Origin: Phoenix dactylifera
Taxonomy: Eukaryota; Streptophyta; Magnoliopsida; Arecales; Arecaceae
NCBI RefSeq assembly: GCF_009389715.1
Contig: NW_024068244.1
Location: 62,001 to 126,000 of the forward strand
Length of the DNA stretch: 64,000 bases
Reading direction: 5' to 3'
The notes beneath the pieces are model-generated. The model was not told the origin of the DNA. It saw only the letters and a program-made list of their open reading frames with translations, and searched no databases. A program made the position numbers and the translations under genes. Shown in pieces: positions 46,567 through 58,353 of the stretch; position 1 is the stretch's first letter, and each line of letters begins with the position of its first letter.

Positions 46567-46660
46567 CCTAGGCCCAGTTTTGCTCCGTAATTGCTTACTT
46601 TGCTGTTTCAGGAACTTTGTATCCTCCTCTTTTGTATCAAAAAAAACAAAAAAAAAAGAA
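46200..46660 (+). mobile_element. LINE 3' fragment (RNase H C-terminal part) with A-rich tail
   Basis: The plus strand encodes KVTRICREGNHAADWLAAQA, the conserved end of RNase H in plant LINEs, then LGNFNISEIDGTQPEFDYV. The same frame runs into a (TA)n tract. The A-rich AAAAAACAAAAAAAAAAG end at about 46640-46660 looks like the original tail. Confidence 0.75.
46505..46563. repeat. (TA)n microsatellite inside the LINE fragment
   Basis: About 29 TA units lying in the old LINE reading frame. Confidence 0.98.
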
Positions 46661-46663
46661 AGA

Positions 46664-48834
46664 AAGAAAAAGAGGGTCCAAGCTGTATCTTTCACATGAA
46701 AGCAGATCGTCAACCATTGGAGCGCACTGTGTAAAGATCTTAAAGTGCTCCGAACTCCTTTGTTCATTCATCTATATAGATTTTGAAGCGATTATTGTAT
46801 GGTTTGTGAAAAATAAAGGTGAATCCTTCACATTTCAATTATTTTTTTAATAAATGGAGGGCTTTGCATCTGCTACCATCTCGCCCTTCTCTCCAATAAA
46901 AAAATAATTAAAAAAACTAAGAGAGTCAAAGAGAATAAAAATTCATTTTCTAGCCTATGATTTGACTGAAACTTAATAGTTTTTAATCATGTTTCAATTA
47001 CCTTTAGTGTTCTGTATACAATCATGCATACATGTGCCTTTTTTATGCACATTTATAACTATTTCATAAATAATTATACACATTTTATACATATATGTGA
47101 TTGTTGTATATATACTTTTATCTTGTTTTATAAATAGCTCAAGGACTAAAAATATAAATGGCCACAAAATAATTTTTGATCAATAAGTTCTAATGACTAG
47201 TTCATGGTCAAAGCAGCTACGATCTTAATTTGTAAATTAAGTACTCCAGATTTCAGGTTTGTAAGGTATTGTTGTAGAGAAATTGCCACATTTTTTCCCA
47301 TTTTTAGCTATTTGAGAATTTTTGTCGGGGGTTCAAAAATCATTTCTTTTTGAACAAGGGGTTGCATCTTTCATGCAAAAAAAAAAAAAAAAACTCATCT
47401 ATCTTTTTAGGAACCTACTATTAAATTGTGCAATGGTCGCTTCAAGATCTATGCAGATGGATAAATAGCGCACTTTTGAGTAATTTGAAATATGCATAAG
47501 ATGCAATCCAACGGTCAATGTTGCAAAAAAAAAAAATCAACCATTCCGCAAAATACAGCGTGGATTCTTACCTTTTACCAAAAAAAAAAGAAAAAAAAAT
47601 GTTTTCCTTTGCTTGCTCCCGTCCACCCGATTTTCTGAATTTGGCAAACGATATTCCTTATTTTGGTGGCAAAATTAAGGATGAAATATTAAACTTCAGG
47701 AGCCTAAGAAACATTGATGCGCTACAAATTTGTTAGCCCCATTCAGGGAAAAGGCGAGAAAGGCTGAATTCTTACGGTTGATGAAGAAAAATTAAAACTC
47801 GGCTCTGCTACTTAACTACCAGTGGATGTTCTTTTTGCTATGTCTGATCGGTGGTTCTCCACAATAAAAAGCTTATTGCTAAAAATCTTATCCCTGCTTT
47901 TAAGGTGACGTTTATGTAAATCCAAACTTTTGGTTCTAGAAACACATAGTATTGTATATGACTGGATATATACATTGATAAGGAGTTAGGAGAAAGATTA
48001 CCTCTTATCCTTCAACAACATTTGGATGGATTATGGGCATTGTCCAGTCTTTGCTTTTGTCGTTCCTTTTTCTCCCTCCTCTCTTTAAGCACTCACCGTC
48101 TGTTTGCGATTAAAGATTACTTAAAAATACAAATTATGAGCATTAGGAGTTTGTTGATGATGAGTCTGACTCAGCTAATCTATCAAGTCTCTTATACAGT
48201 TTGACCAAATTAATACAATTTCATTACCTATTTGTCTGAAACTTCTTTATATCCTCCATGTTTGGTGAGATTAAAAAGAATATATTAGTCTAAATCTTCT
48301 TTATATCTTCATTACTTACTAGTCCAAGTCTTCTTTATATATAATAACAACGGCGTGCTACATTTTTAGCTGCTCAAAGAGGGTCTTTAAGAAAGCTTAG
48401 GGGAGTGCTGGACCACGGTGATCGCGTATGAGATGGAACTGATTACTGCAGCATTTCAGCCCTGGTCCATATCCAATTGCAGTCCCCACTGACTAGGTCA
48501 TTTGTCAAACATCAAATGGTTCAGAATTCCACTGTACTATAGTCATCATGTCGTCATGACTTTTAAAAGATTAGTGCATGCTTAATCATCGATGCCCCAT
48601 TACAGTGAACATGAATCAACCAAAATGCCTGTAAAATATGAGGAGGGGCCTATGCTTCTATCTCACCACCTCTCAATTAAAATGAAATGCTTCATGATTG
48701 TCACCTACCGCTTTCCGATCACCGACTAGGTTTTGGACCCTAATTAATCAGCAAACAGCCAAATTATTGCTTAAATAAAAATATTTCCTTTACTCCAATT
48801 TATATGCATCAATCCAAGATTGTCACAAGGGATC
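46664..48834. other. AT-rich intergenic DNA, no gene called
   Basis: Several A-runs (for example 47377-47393, 47525-47535 and 47580-47600) interrupt short frames. No domain, RNA gene or defined repeat end was found. Confidence 0.35.
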
Positions 48835-49107
48835 GATGCTCTGCTTAAAGTTCAAATCTATTCAAATCTAATCACAAGCATCATGTCGGCCCTTGGTTAG
48901 CTCAATGGATCTATACTACAGTATCCCCTAATCCACATAGATTATGAGATGAGTCCACTCTGATATCATTTTATAATAATTCAGAACTTTATCCAAAAAT
49001 ACTAGCCGGAAGGTATCATTGGGATTGCTTGATCTTGTATAAGTATCCAAGATCTATTTAGTGAATAATCGTTGTGAGACTAAATACACCCTCCAGGTCT
49101 TCATAGT
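48835..49107 (-). mobile_element. TRIM-like element, minus strand, one LTR plus part of the internal region
   Basis: Read on the minus strand: an LTR (about 49107-48972) with TTTAGTCTCACAACGATTAT, AGATCTTGGATACTTATACA and an ATTATTATA end, then the primer-site-like ATGATATCAGAGTGGACT (about 48971-48954), then GGGGATACTGTAG and GTGATTAGATTTGAATAG. The second LTR is missing; similarity stops near 48835. Confidence 0.75.
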
Positions 49108-51311
49108 GAGAAATGGAATGGTGCTATGAAGCAACACTCTGAAAATATGTTCGTTCTTAGAAAACTTGGTTATAGCATGCATGGAAACTTTATTCTTCTT
49201 GAGGTAGGAGAAGGGGAAAAAAAAAATCTTATAAGCTGATCGGTGATTTGAAATAAGAACCGGCCACATCAGATCGCACATGCCGCGGACTAACGGCCCC
49301 CTAGTTTGTCATCTAGATCCCATAGAACCTGCCACCTTGCTAGTTATCATAATCACCTGATTAGAAAATCCTAAAGCGACTTCCAAGATATCAAGCTAGG
49401 ACAGGCAAACTCACCAACCACTGGGCCAAGACCTGGTTACCACTTAAAGAGTGCTGAAGCATGGTTTCTTAATGTTTCTTATGTCAGAAATGAGGCCAAT
49501 AAATCTTTCCAGTAAAGAGAACTGAATAAAGCTTAGGTGAGCTAATTGGTGGGACGAGGAACGAAGTCAGCTTTTCTGGTGAGCTTGAAAAGAGAAACGC
49601 ATGGCCACATATGGGCTGGGATAAATGGTGAGGAGATGACTTAAGGCAGGCAAAGGCAAAACAACTAAAGCATAGTGGATAACAAATGGAATACGTGGTG
49701 ACAGGGACACAACTCAGCTTTGTCCCTTATCCAATCTTTTCTTCCTTCTCCTTTCGACCATCTCCGTGGACGATAGATAAAAGGAGATCGTGTTTTAGTC
49801 GGCAATGTCCACGAGTAAAAGCAAAGGCTCAATGGTACTAGGTGCAAGATCCTTCAAAGTGGTTATCTTCGCCACGATACATGTTGCTTGAGGTACTTTG
49901 TGCAGAAGATAGTCCAAGTTTGGCCTCTCAAAGGACAGTTGAATGGTCTACCAAGATATGGAAACCAGAGGGAGGGAGTCTTACAAGGATTACATATGAA
50001 GGAGAGGTTCAATAGCTTTTGTCCTCCTCCTACCCCCTTTCTTTTTTTCTTTTTTTTTTTTGACAAAAGACCAGATTCCGCTTACCTAGCCTTTTAGTCT
50101 TTTACTTTGAGAAGAAGCTAACCTGGAAGGGAAGACATTTGAAGTCAATATATATCATATAAGGGAATATATGGTGCATCTCCCTTTTGCAATCCACTTA
50201 TCCACTCATAGTGATAGTTTTTGAAAGGTTTTACGAGTATCGGTCTTCTTAGCAATCTTAGCGTAATTTAATTGAGAGAAATATATATGATTATATTGGC
50301 TAAAACTGTTTTTGCCACTGTATAATCCTATGTCTGAGATAAGTTTGATAGACCAAGACATGCTCAGCAGTTTAACCATTCCTTTAAACTACTGTTTAAC
50401 AACATAACCTAATTTATTAGCACGTTGGGCCAAGGGATTAATTTCGGCCCAGATATCAACCATTCGTGGGCTTAAGAACAAGGGTCCTTTTGACTTTTAG
50501 AAATAGGCCTCGACTACGAAACTAGCACACCTTTTCTGAAAAAAGAAACTTTAGCCTGGACTCGGTCTAAGGCGGCTCTGGTCGTGCTTCTGGTCTGAGA
50601 GACACAGGACCAATATTGGATTCCGATGTGACTTGGAGCTCCGTTGAATAGGACCGGCCCGTGGACCTCAATTCTGATCCAGGAACTGCAGCCACTGACT
50701 GGGTCTAGGTCCCACAACTATTTAGGTTTGGCTTCTTACCTGGGCTCAGGCTTAGCTTCAGCAACGGTTTTGTCGTGGAATGATGAGCCAATGCTTGGAC
50801 CCAAGACAAGGCTTGGATCTGGATCACGACTCCCAAATTTTCACAGAGGGACATGGATCCAGCCCTTCTTCTGGATTTAAGCATGTTAGCCGACCATGTT
50901 GAACTAACTTCACCATTAATTTTTGACAAGACTTGTCAGTGGAATTCCTAGATATGGACCCAAGCTTTCAGAAGAAAATATGGATACATGGTCTCGTAAA
51001 TACAATCAATCAGATCATAGAGCTCTGCATCTTACGAAATCCGACGGCATGAAACGACCCTATATTATGGTATATCATATACGCAGAGGGATGGTAGATC
51101 ATAATTGATGAGATAGGTAGGGTCCACTTGATTGTGCTGTTTCATTTGTTCTCTCGGCAAGATTTCCAGGTTGAAGAGGTTCTAGATGATCGTTACCTTT
51201 TAACAACTACAATAAAAAAAAATCTAGAAGTTTGGACTTTCATACCTCCATCATTATACCATCTCATGTTCAAACTCAACAACTCAGCTTCGAGATGATC
51301 GTTATCCTTCT
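49108..51311. other. Intergenic DNA, no gene called
   Basis: About 50500-50930 is richer in G+C and contains internally similar GGACCxxxG words, but no ends or domains were identified. Confidence 0.35.
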
Positions 51312-52920
51312 CTTTTTTTTCTTTTGCTGCAACAGATGACTCATATACTTTTAGTATGGATACATCAAACAAAGTCAAAAAAACAGCAAGTCTCATAGTG
51401 CTCTAGGCTACTCCCTCTCTCCAACCCACAAGGCTCCTTGAGCAATCATCCATATACAAGGCCACTAAATCTGTAGCTCCATTAGTCTCTTTATAAATAT
51501 GCTCAGCTTGGAAGGCAACGTCACCACTAACTATGGCCAGAATGTTCTGGAGCAAGGAGTGACACTCACCTACACCACTAGCACCCCTATGGATCCAGTC
51601 GATAACCGTGGCCGAGTCTTCCTCGAGCAGGACTGCTCTGGCCCCCAGAACACGACGGGCATGGCCCAGACTAGCCCACGCTGCCCTCAGCTTCGCCCTC
51701 GAAATAGAGGTGTCGAAGATCTGGCGCCCACCAGCAATAACCAGCCTAGAGTCCAGGCCTCTAATGATGAAGCCTGCACGACCCCTCCTATCTCCATCTA
51801 GTATACATCCATCGAAGTTGACCTTGAGAAAACTCAGGGATGGGGGTTTCCAGTGAAGACACTGTCTGTAGCGCTACAAGAGCAGATGTAGAGCTTCAGA
51901 TGCCCCAAGCTATCAAAGGTCCGTCCGATGGACCCGCATAGGTGATCTCTGCCGCCTATACCCGGGTCTGCTCCACAACGAACCCAGGTGTAGGGCTGCT
52001 CTCTCCAAATATTCAGATATTTCTGGCCAACCAGATATAGTAAACAATATAAGTTGCCATTATGGCCTCCTCCATCGCCGGTGCCAAAAATCTACAAGTC
52101 ACCTTGGCATGCTCGATCTGCCTACAGTCGTAGCAGAAGTTAGGCATATTCTCGTAGACGAAGGGTTGCCACAGTACTTTCGACTTCCCCTTGATTTGAA
52201 CGTCGGGAAGTAGCGATGCAGTGGCGTCGATGGCCACCTTGACTCTGGCAAAGCCCATAACCTTCTACTACTCAGTTATCCCGTCGATGGCGAGCGACCG
52301 GCCAGACACTACCGCGATCCGAAGGATTGTCTCACTCAAGTAGTATTCCACCGGAAGCCGAGGTAACCGGATTCAAACCACCGTCGTCTTCACGACGTCC
52401 AGACTCAACATGAAGTCAGGAGCCCATGTCCATGGTCAGCAACTGGCCCACCACCACCCACAACCCGCTGGTAAGGGCGAGATCTCGATTTGCCGTTGAT
52501 TTGAATCAAAGAGCATGATGGTCGTCAGCGAGAAGCACCGCCTCCACCTCAAACTTCATTTTGCCCTGGAGTGCAACATCCTAGGCAATCCACTCCGTCG
52601 GCACCCGGCGACCCAAGCTTCGGACCACCACCATCCGAATCTCCCACTCCTTCCGAGAAGCCTCGATCGGCTCCTCCGGCATCTTGAGGGTTGTCAAGAA
52701 GTGTCGTCAGAGCTTCTCTACCTCTGCCTCCGAGATCGAGGCCGTCACCCAGCCCCCAAGCTTTGTCCAACCACCCATCTCCTCTCCCCTCGTCGGCGGA
52801 CCCAGCTCTCCCCTGCAGGAGCGCCGTCCACTACCTTGCTCTTTTCTGCCATCGTCGATTGTGCATGAATTTCAAAGTATCGCCTTAGAGCGAACTAGCC
52901 GTTCCCCTACCTGCTTTCTC
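51312..52920 (-). mobile_element. LINE with large internal deletion: ORF1 joined to the ORF2 RNase H end
   Basis: On the minus strand, a possible ORF1 start is at 52852 (MAEKSKVVDGAPAGESWVRR). Next comes the DUF4283-type stretch VVKTTVV ... LPVEYYLSETILRIAVVSG, then MGFARVKVAIDATASLL and the CCHC knuckle CYDCRQIEHAKVTC (about 52137-52098). Directly after, in the same frame, comes YIVYYIWLARN, which belongs near the ORF2 RNase H. RNase H follows at about 51830-51590 (KVNFDGCILDGDRRG, then SRAKLRAAWASLGHARRV). The 3' end is probably the T-run at 51312-51332 (A-rich on the minus strand). RT and endonuclease are absent. Confidence 0.82.
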
Positions 52921-53334
52921 CTACATTAGTTATTCATCAAGGAGGTTTTATATACTTATATAGGACTAAAGAACCGAGAAAAAAAAATATCTCCGAACTA
53001 ACTATTTTGGATAAGGTCCTAGGTTGTAACAAATAATATCAGAGTGGACCCAACTCATGGCTTTTGTGAACTAGAGGATGCTGCAGCATGGGCTCATTCA
53101 TTCTGATTACGAGCCGATCTTGAAACTTATGATTAAATTTGAATGGATTTAGATCCTTAGTTTGACGAAGATTTCAGAGTTTAAATGAGGGAAGTATGTG
53201 AGGATCTATGTAGGCATGTGTTTAGTCCCACACCAGTTATTCACTAAAAAGATCTTGGATACTTATACAGAACTAGGGGACTCAAAAAAATTCCTTTTGG
53301 CTAGCTATTTTGGATAAGATTTTGAATTGTTATA
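52921..53334 (+). mobile_element. TRIM-like element with two LTRs and a 165-bp internal region
   Basis: LTR1 is 52921-53031 (its first ~25 bases are missing; ends GGTTGTAACA). The primer-site-like AATATCAGAGTGGACC follows. The internal region is 53032-53196, with GGATGCTGCAGCATGGGCTC and a purine-rich AAATGAGGGAAG just before LTR2. LTR2 is 53197-53334, starting TGTGAGGATC. No coding frame exists. Confidence 0.85.
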
Positions 53335-54472
53335 GTAAATGAGCAGTAGGTACACATGAAAGATTGTGATTGCTTAGTTCGAAGTATGAGCGGTCGCTTG
53401 GTGAATCCTCGGGCTTGGGTGACGAAGGCTTAATGTTCTGATGGACCAGCATAAAATTGGTTGCATTCAGGTGTTGGCTAGGCTTGTTTTATCCCCTTTT
53501 CGTCGTGTTTTAATACTACTCCATTGATAGGGACCATTTGGCTTAGACAAGAGGAGGAAGAGTCAGTTTTCGCAAAGAGGAGACCTTTGTACTACTAGTT
53601 CGCTGACATGGGGACTGCGAGAGCCCAAATTTTCATTTGATTTCCTTTGGCTATCTTTAGATGGTTGGGCTATGAAGAGATCTCTTGCCTGTGTAGTGTG
53701 TTAGGATTTCAAGCAGCTGGCCAGGGAGGAGTTTTGTACTTGTTTTCATGGGGTTGTTTTGCCTTGGAATCTAGCTAGTTGTGCTCGATCGTTCACCTTT
53801 GCAGATTTAAGATTGCTTCCTATTTCGTTGATCGATGCAATATGAGAGTGGGATTATCACCGTTTCTTCATTTCTTTTTTCCTTTTTTTTTTTTTGACAT
53901 CGATCCTGTTTTGAGAGTTTGGTGCTGCTGTTTTAATTGCATCGCCATTATAATAGCCAATAAGATCTACCAAAATACCATTTAAGTGTAATCCGAAAAA
54001 TAGAATATATTTCGGTTGTTCTTTGGCTAGATAACATTTTATTATGATATTATAATATTTTATAAGGTTTTACATAATCACATGAGCAATAAGACTAAAA
54101 TAACGATTTTTGTTTTGGTTATTTTACCTTCTCTTTTTTCTTTGTTGTAACTCCTAGCTAGTCTTTGGTTTTGGGCGCAAGGAAATTTTGCTGGAGAGTG
54201 TTTTTTTTTTTTTGACGATAAGGGAGGCTGAAAAAAAGCCACCCAGAAAATTTATTAAAGATCATGGAAAAAACTATAAATTAATTATATTACAGCCAAA
54301 GAAATGGTTACTCCTTTGTTAGAAGGATGAAGAACACATATATAATTTAGTTGATCCTCATGAACCTACCTTCATGCGGCCAAAAATAACACAAATCACT
54401 GATATCTCTTCCTCCCTTCCCTCCGTCCCATCAATTCACCTATGAAGAATCATAAAAATAATCCATCCAAGC
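53335..54472. other. Intergenic DNA downstream of the first VQ gene
   Basis: No gene recognised. 54300-54472 may include the 3' UTR of the minus-strand VQ gene. Confidence 0.35.
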
Positions 54473-54745
54473 CTATTCTCTCAGCAACTCACACAACTCA
54501 TCCATGGAAGGCATCAACTCCATGGATAGCCCCTTCAACTCCTCATCATGCACCAACTTCCTCCGCACCGGCTGCTTTCTCCCTACATCACCACCCCTCT
54601 CAGCTTGCCCCTCGGCCGCCGCCGCAACCATCGAGTCCTTTCCGGTGAGGCTTTGGACCACAGTTTTGAACTGCCTCGCATCGGTCTGCACATGCTTTGT
54701 CACAATGATCCTCACCTTCATCGGCTGAACTCCATCGACCGACAT
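54473..54745 (-). CDS. Short VQ-motif protein (VQ1/VQ10-like)
   Basis: Single-exon gene, 90 aa, starting MSVDGVQPMKVRIIVTKHVQ. The VQ motif FKTVVQSLTG is at residues 26-35 and matches FxxxVQxxTG; this motif binds the DNA-binding domain of group I and IIc WRKY transcription factors, so the protein is likely a nuclear WRKY cofactor in stress or defence signalling. The rest is charged and low-complexity, ending in an acidic/leucine-rich LSMELMPSMDELCELL tail also seen in the second VQ protein. The frame stays open upstream to 54895, but that part lacks similarity and covers the probable promoter; the chosen Met precedes the conserved part. A second Met (residue 9) could also serve. Confidence 0.9.
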   Translation of the reverse strand: MSVDGVQPMKVRIIVTKHVQTDARQFKTVVQSLTGKDSMVAAAAEGQAERGGDVGRKQPVRRKLVHDEELKGLSMELMPSMDELCELLRE

Positions 54746-54864
54746 GGGAAAGGCTTGAAGTAATGATCGGAAACGCTGAATCCCGTGCTTCCAATTCTCT
54801 CTATCTTGGATTATATGGAAAAGTTGCTCTATGCATCGATCGTTCTGGTGGTGGCTGCCAGGGG

Positions 54865-54870
54865 TATATA
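54865..54870 (-). promoter_or_regulatory. Possible TATA box of the first VQ gene
   Basis: CTTATATACC on the minus strand, 120 bases upstream of the chosen start. It supports the shorter coding frame. Confidence 0.45.
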
Positions 54871-55251
54871 AGGAGGTGGTTGGGCACCGGAACAAGAGGC
54901 CATGAGCTCTCCCTTGAGAACAGGGAGGGCTACCGTGGAATGGTCAAAAGCCAAACGATGAAGGAACGACCGCGAATGGTCAGCCCGTCAGTCTCATGCA
55001 CGAGGATAAAGCTGGAGGGATTCAAAGATCAAAACGATGGAGCTTGTCCTGCTTGTCACTCTATCTCAATCCCTGTGGGTCCCACAAACTCACCACGACC
55101 GGGCCGGTCCCTCTTAACCCGGACTTGAACCGGAGAGAGCAATGAAAGAGCGCAAGTCCAGATTCCACGGTTCAGGTCTTTTAGCCGGGAACGTATAATA
55201 AAGCAGGTATTCCTGATAATAATACCTTTGAAGTTACCGTATTTTAAAACT
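54871..55251. other. Upstream flank of the first VQ gene
   Basis: Probable promoter region. A 121-aa plus-strand frame (54763-55128) runs antisense across the promoter and has no family signature. Confidence 0.35.
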
Positions 55252-55705
55252 CGGTTTGGTTTGCAGAAATAAAAAGTAGAAAAGTGTGATCAACAAGAAA
55301 AATAAAGAAAAATCTCTTAGAGTTTTCAAAAGAAAAAAAGATAGAAAAGTAGCATTTCCATTAAAATAAAATTACCATATTTCATGAAAAAAGTACGAGG
55401 AATATAAGAAAGCTATTTTATATTTATTGAGAATTAAATTTTTTTTTTTTCCAAAACCACCTTTAAGCTATACAATCAAAATTCATAAATAGGTTATTTT
55501 TCTGTGTTAAAGTTATAATAAATATTTCACATAATTTTTTTTACAAAAATAGATGCCTAACTAAATATAAGTCATTTTAGAATGTACTATTTTTTTTATG
55601 ATCCACCAATATGTCAAAACTATTTTACCAGATATCATATTTTTAGAAATTAATTTTTTAGAAAAAATATTTTAGTGAGAATTTTTTTTTCTCACTGAAC
55701 CAAAT
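55252..55705. mobile_element. TTTGGTT-ended MITE, copy A
   Basis: Begins CGGTTTGGTTTGCAG and ends CTGAACCAAATG, giving inverted GGTTTGG/CCAAAT-type ends. The body matches copies at 57936-58353 and 61265-61724: AAAAGTAGxATTT, TCATGAAAAAAGTA, TAATAAATATTTCACATAA, then ATTTTAGAATGTACTATTTT, TATGTCAAAACTATTTT. No target duplication is confirmed. Confidence 0.65.
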
Positions 55706-56102
55706 GAATGAGTAAAGATCCTATTCGGTCTTTGGTTGGGTTAGAGAGGACGAACGATCATCAACGATCCACTATTGCACTAAACATGGACAATTGTGAT
55801 TGGACTCTTCTCCAAATTATTATTAAATATTATATTAAAAATTAGAGTTAGGATTTTTAATGCAAGAAGGGAGATATGAAAGCTTGCAACCACAACCGTT
55901 CATATATTATATAATAGTGGCGAATGTAGGTGTTCATATTATACATGAAACATTGATTCTCCTTGTAACGGGGAGTCCATGCAGTATATGATCATCATGC
56001 ATTCTTTTATTTATATATATATATACCAAACTACCTTGCATTCTGCGATTCAGTTATTAACTAGACAAGTACTCAACTTTAAAATAATAGAAATATTGAT
56101 GA

Positions 56103-56262
56103 GAGTCTGTACCACCATATATTTGGTGGGTATGCACCGATTAGATCCTAGATGAGTCAAAAAAATTCAAATAATATTTTTTAATAATTTTTTTGGTGAC
56201 ATTTTGCATGATTATAAATAATATCACAATGGACCTTATCCATAAATCTCTCTCTCACACAC

Positions 56263-56351
<89 letters not shown>

Positions 56352-56510
56352 GAGACATGGAGATATTGTAGCATAGGGACCACAAGCTAATTATAATGTT
56401 TGTAATTGAATTTGCGATACTTAGAGAAACATTTGAGAACCTATGGATGCATATTTTTAGTCTCATATCGATTATGCATTGAATAAAATCCTAGATTATT
56501 ACAATAATAT
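56103..56510 (+). mobile_element. Decayed TRIM-like element carrying a long (TA)n insertion
   Basis: The 5' LTR remnant is 56103-56218. ATAATATCACAATGGACC (56218-56236) corresponds to the primer site. The internal words GAGATATTGTAGCATAGGG and TGTAATTGAATTTGCG follow after the microsatellite. The 3' LTR begins near 56431 (TGAGAACCTATGGATGCAT ... TTTAGTCTCATATCGATTAT) and ends ATTATTACA near 56507 after an internal deletion. Confidence 0.7.
56247..56348. repeat. Compound (TC)n(AC)n(AT)n microsatellite
   Basis: CT repeats, then CA repeats, then about 41 AT units, all inside the decayed TRIM-like element. Confidence 0.97.
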
Positions 56511-57522
<1,012 letters not shown>

Positions 57523-57935
57523 TATTCTCATTCTATTTGGTGTAGGTTGTAGTTGCCCCAAGAGATGATGATTTAGTCTGATTTCGTCAGAGTCTAAGAT
57601 CATTCGTTTTTTGAGAAACATATTTTACACACGGTTCCACCATGCCCTGTGACGCAATTTGTCATGATCTAACATAATTTCTGTGCAGTCTAGCATCTGC
57701 TTGGGAGAAGAAAATTCGGGCACATATTATGTTAGTTTGTAATATATAGTTTGACAGGGTTTTTGAAGCTATTACATTGCACTCACAAAAAATGGTGGTC
57801 CTTTTTTTTCATCAGAGTTGAAATTTAAAAGTTTTGGTTATTAGAGATGGCCTCATAATGCTTGTAAATATCGACCGGTTTTGTATTTGTCTCTTTCATA
57901 TTTTGCCGCTGCTGCTGTAATGCTAATGCATGATT

Positions 57936-58353
57936 TCTTTGGTTTGCGGGAAGGAGAAAATTAGGGTACGAGAGATGTCTTATATTTGATTGGAATTTTT
58001 AAAAAAGAGTAGTTTTTTCATGAAAAAATATTTTCATATTTTATAAAAAGAAATCTATATGATATATACGAAAGTCCAATTCCTAGGAATTTGGGATAAT
58101 TTTTTTTTCTCAGACCTACTATTAAGTTTTTAGATAGAATGAACAAGAATCTTTCTTTTTACTAAAGGATAACAAATATTTTACATAACTTTTTCAGATA
58201 GCAGTTGCTTAACTAAATATAAACTACTTTAAAATGTGCTATTTTTTCCTAGTCAATTAAATATATCAAATTATTTTTTCAGATATTAAATATCTAGGTA
58301 TCAGCTTTTTATTAAAAATATTTTAGTAAAAAAAAAATTCTGAACCAAATTTG
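57936..58353. mobile_element. TTTGGTT-ended MITE, copy B
   Basis: Begins TTCTTTGGTTTGCGGG and ends CTGAACCAAATTTG. Shares body text with copies A and C: TTTCATGAAAAAATATTTTC, AACAAATATTTTACATAACT, TTTAAAATGTGCTATTTTTT, ATATATCAAATTATTTTTTC. Confidence 0.6.
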
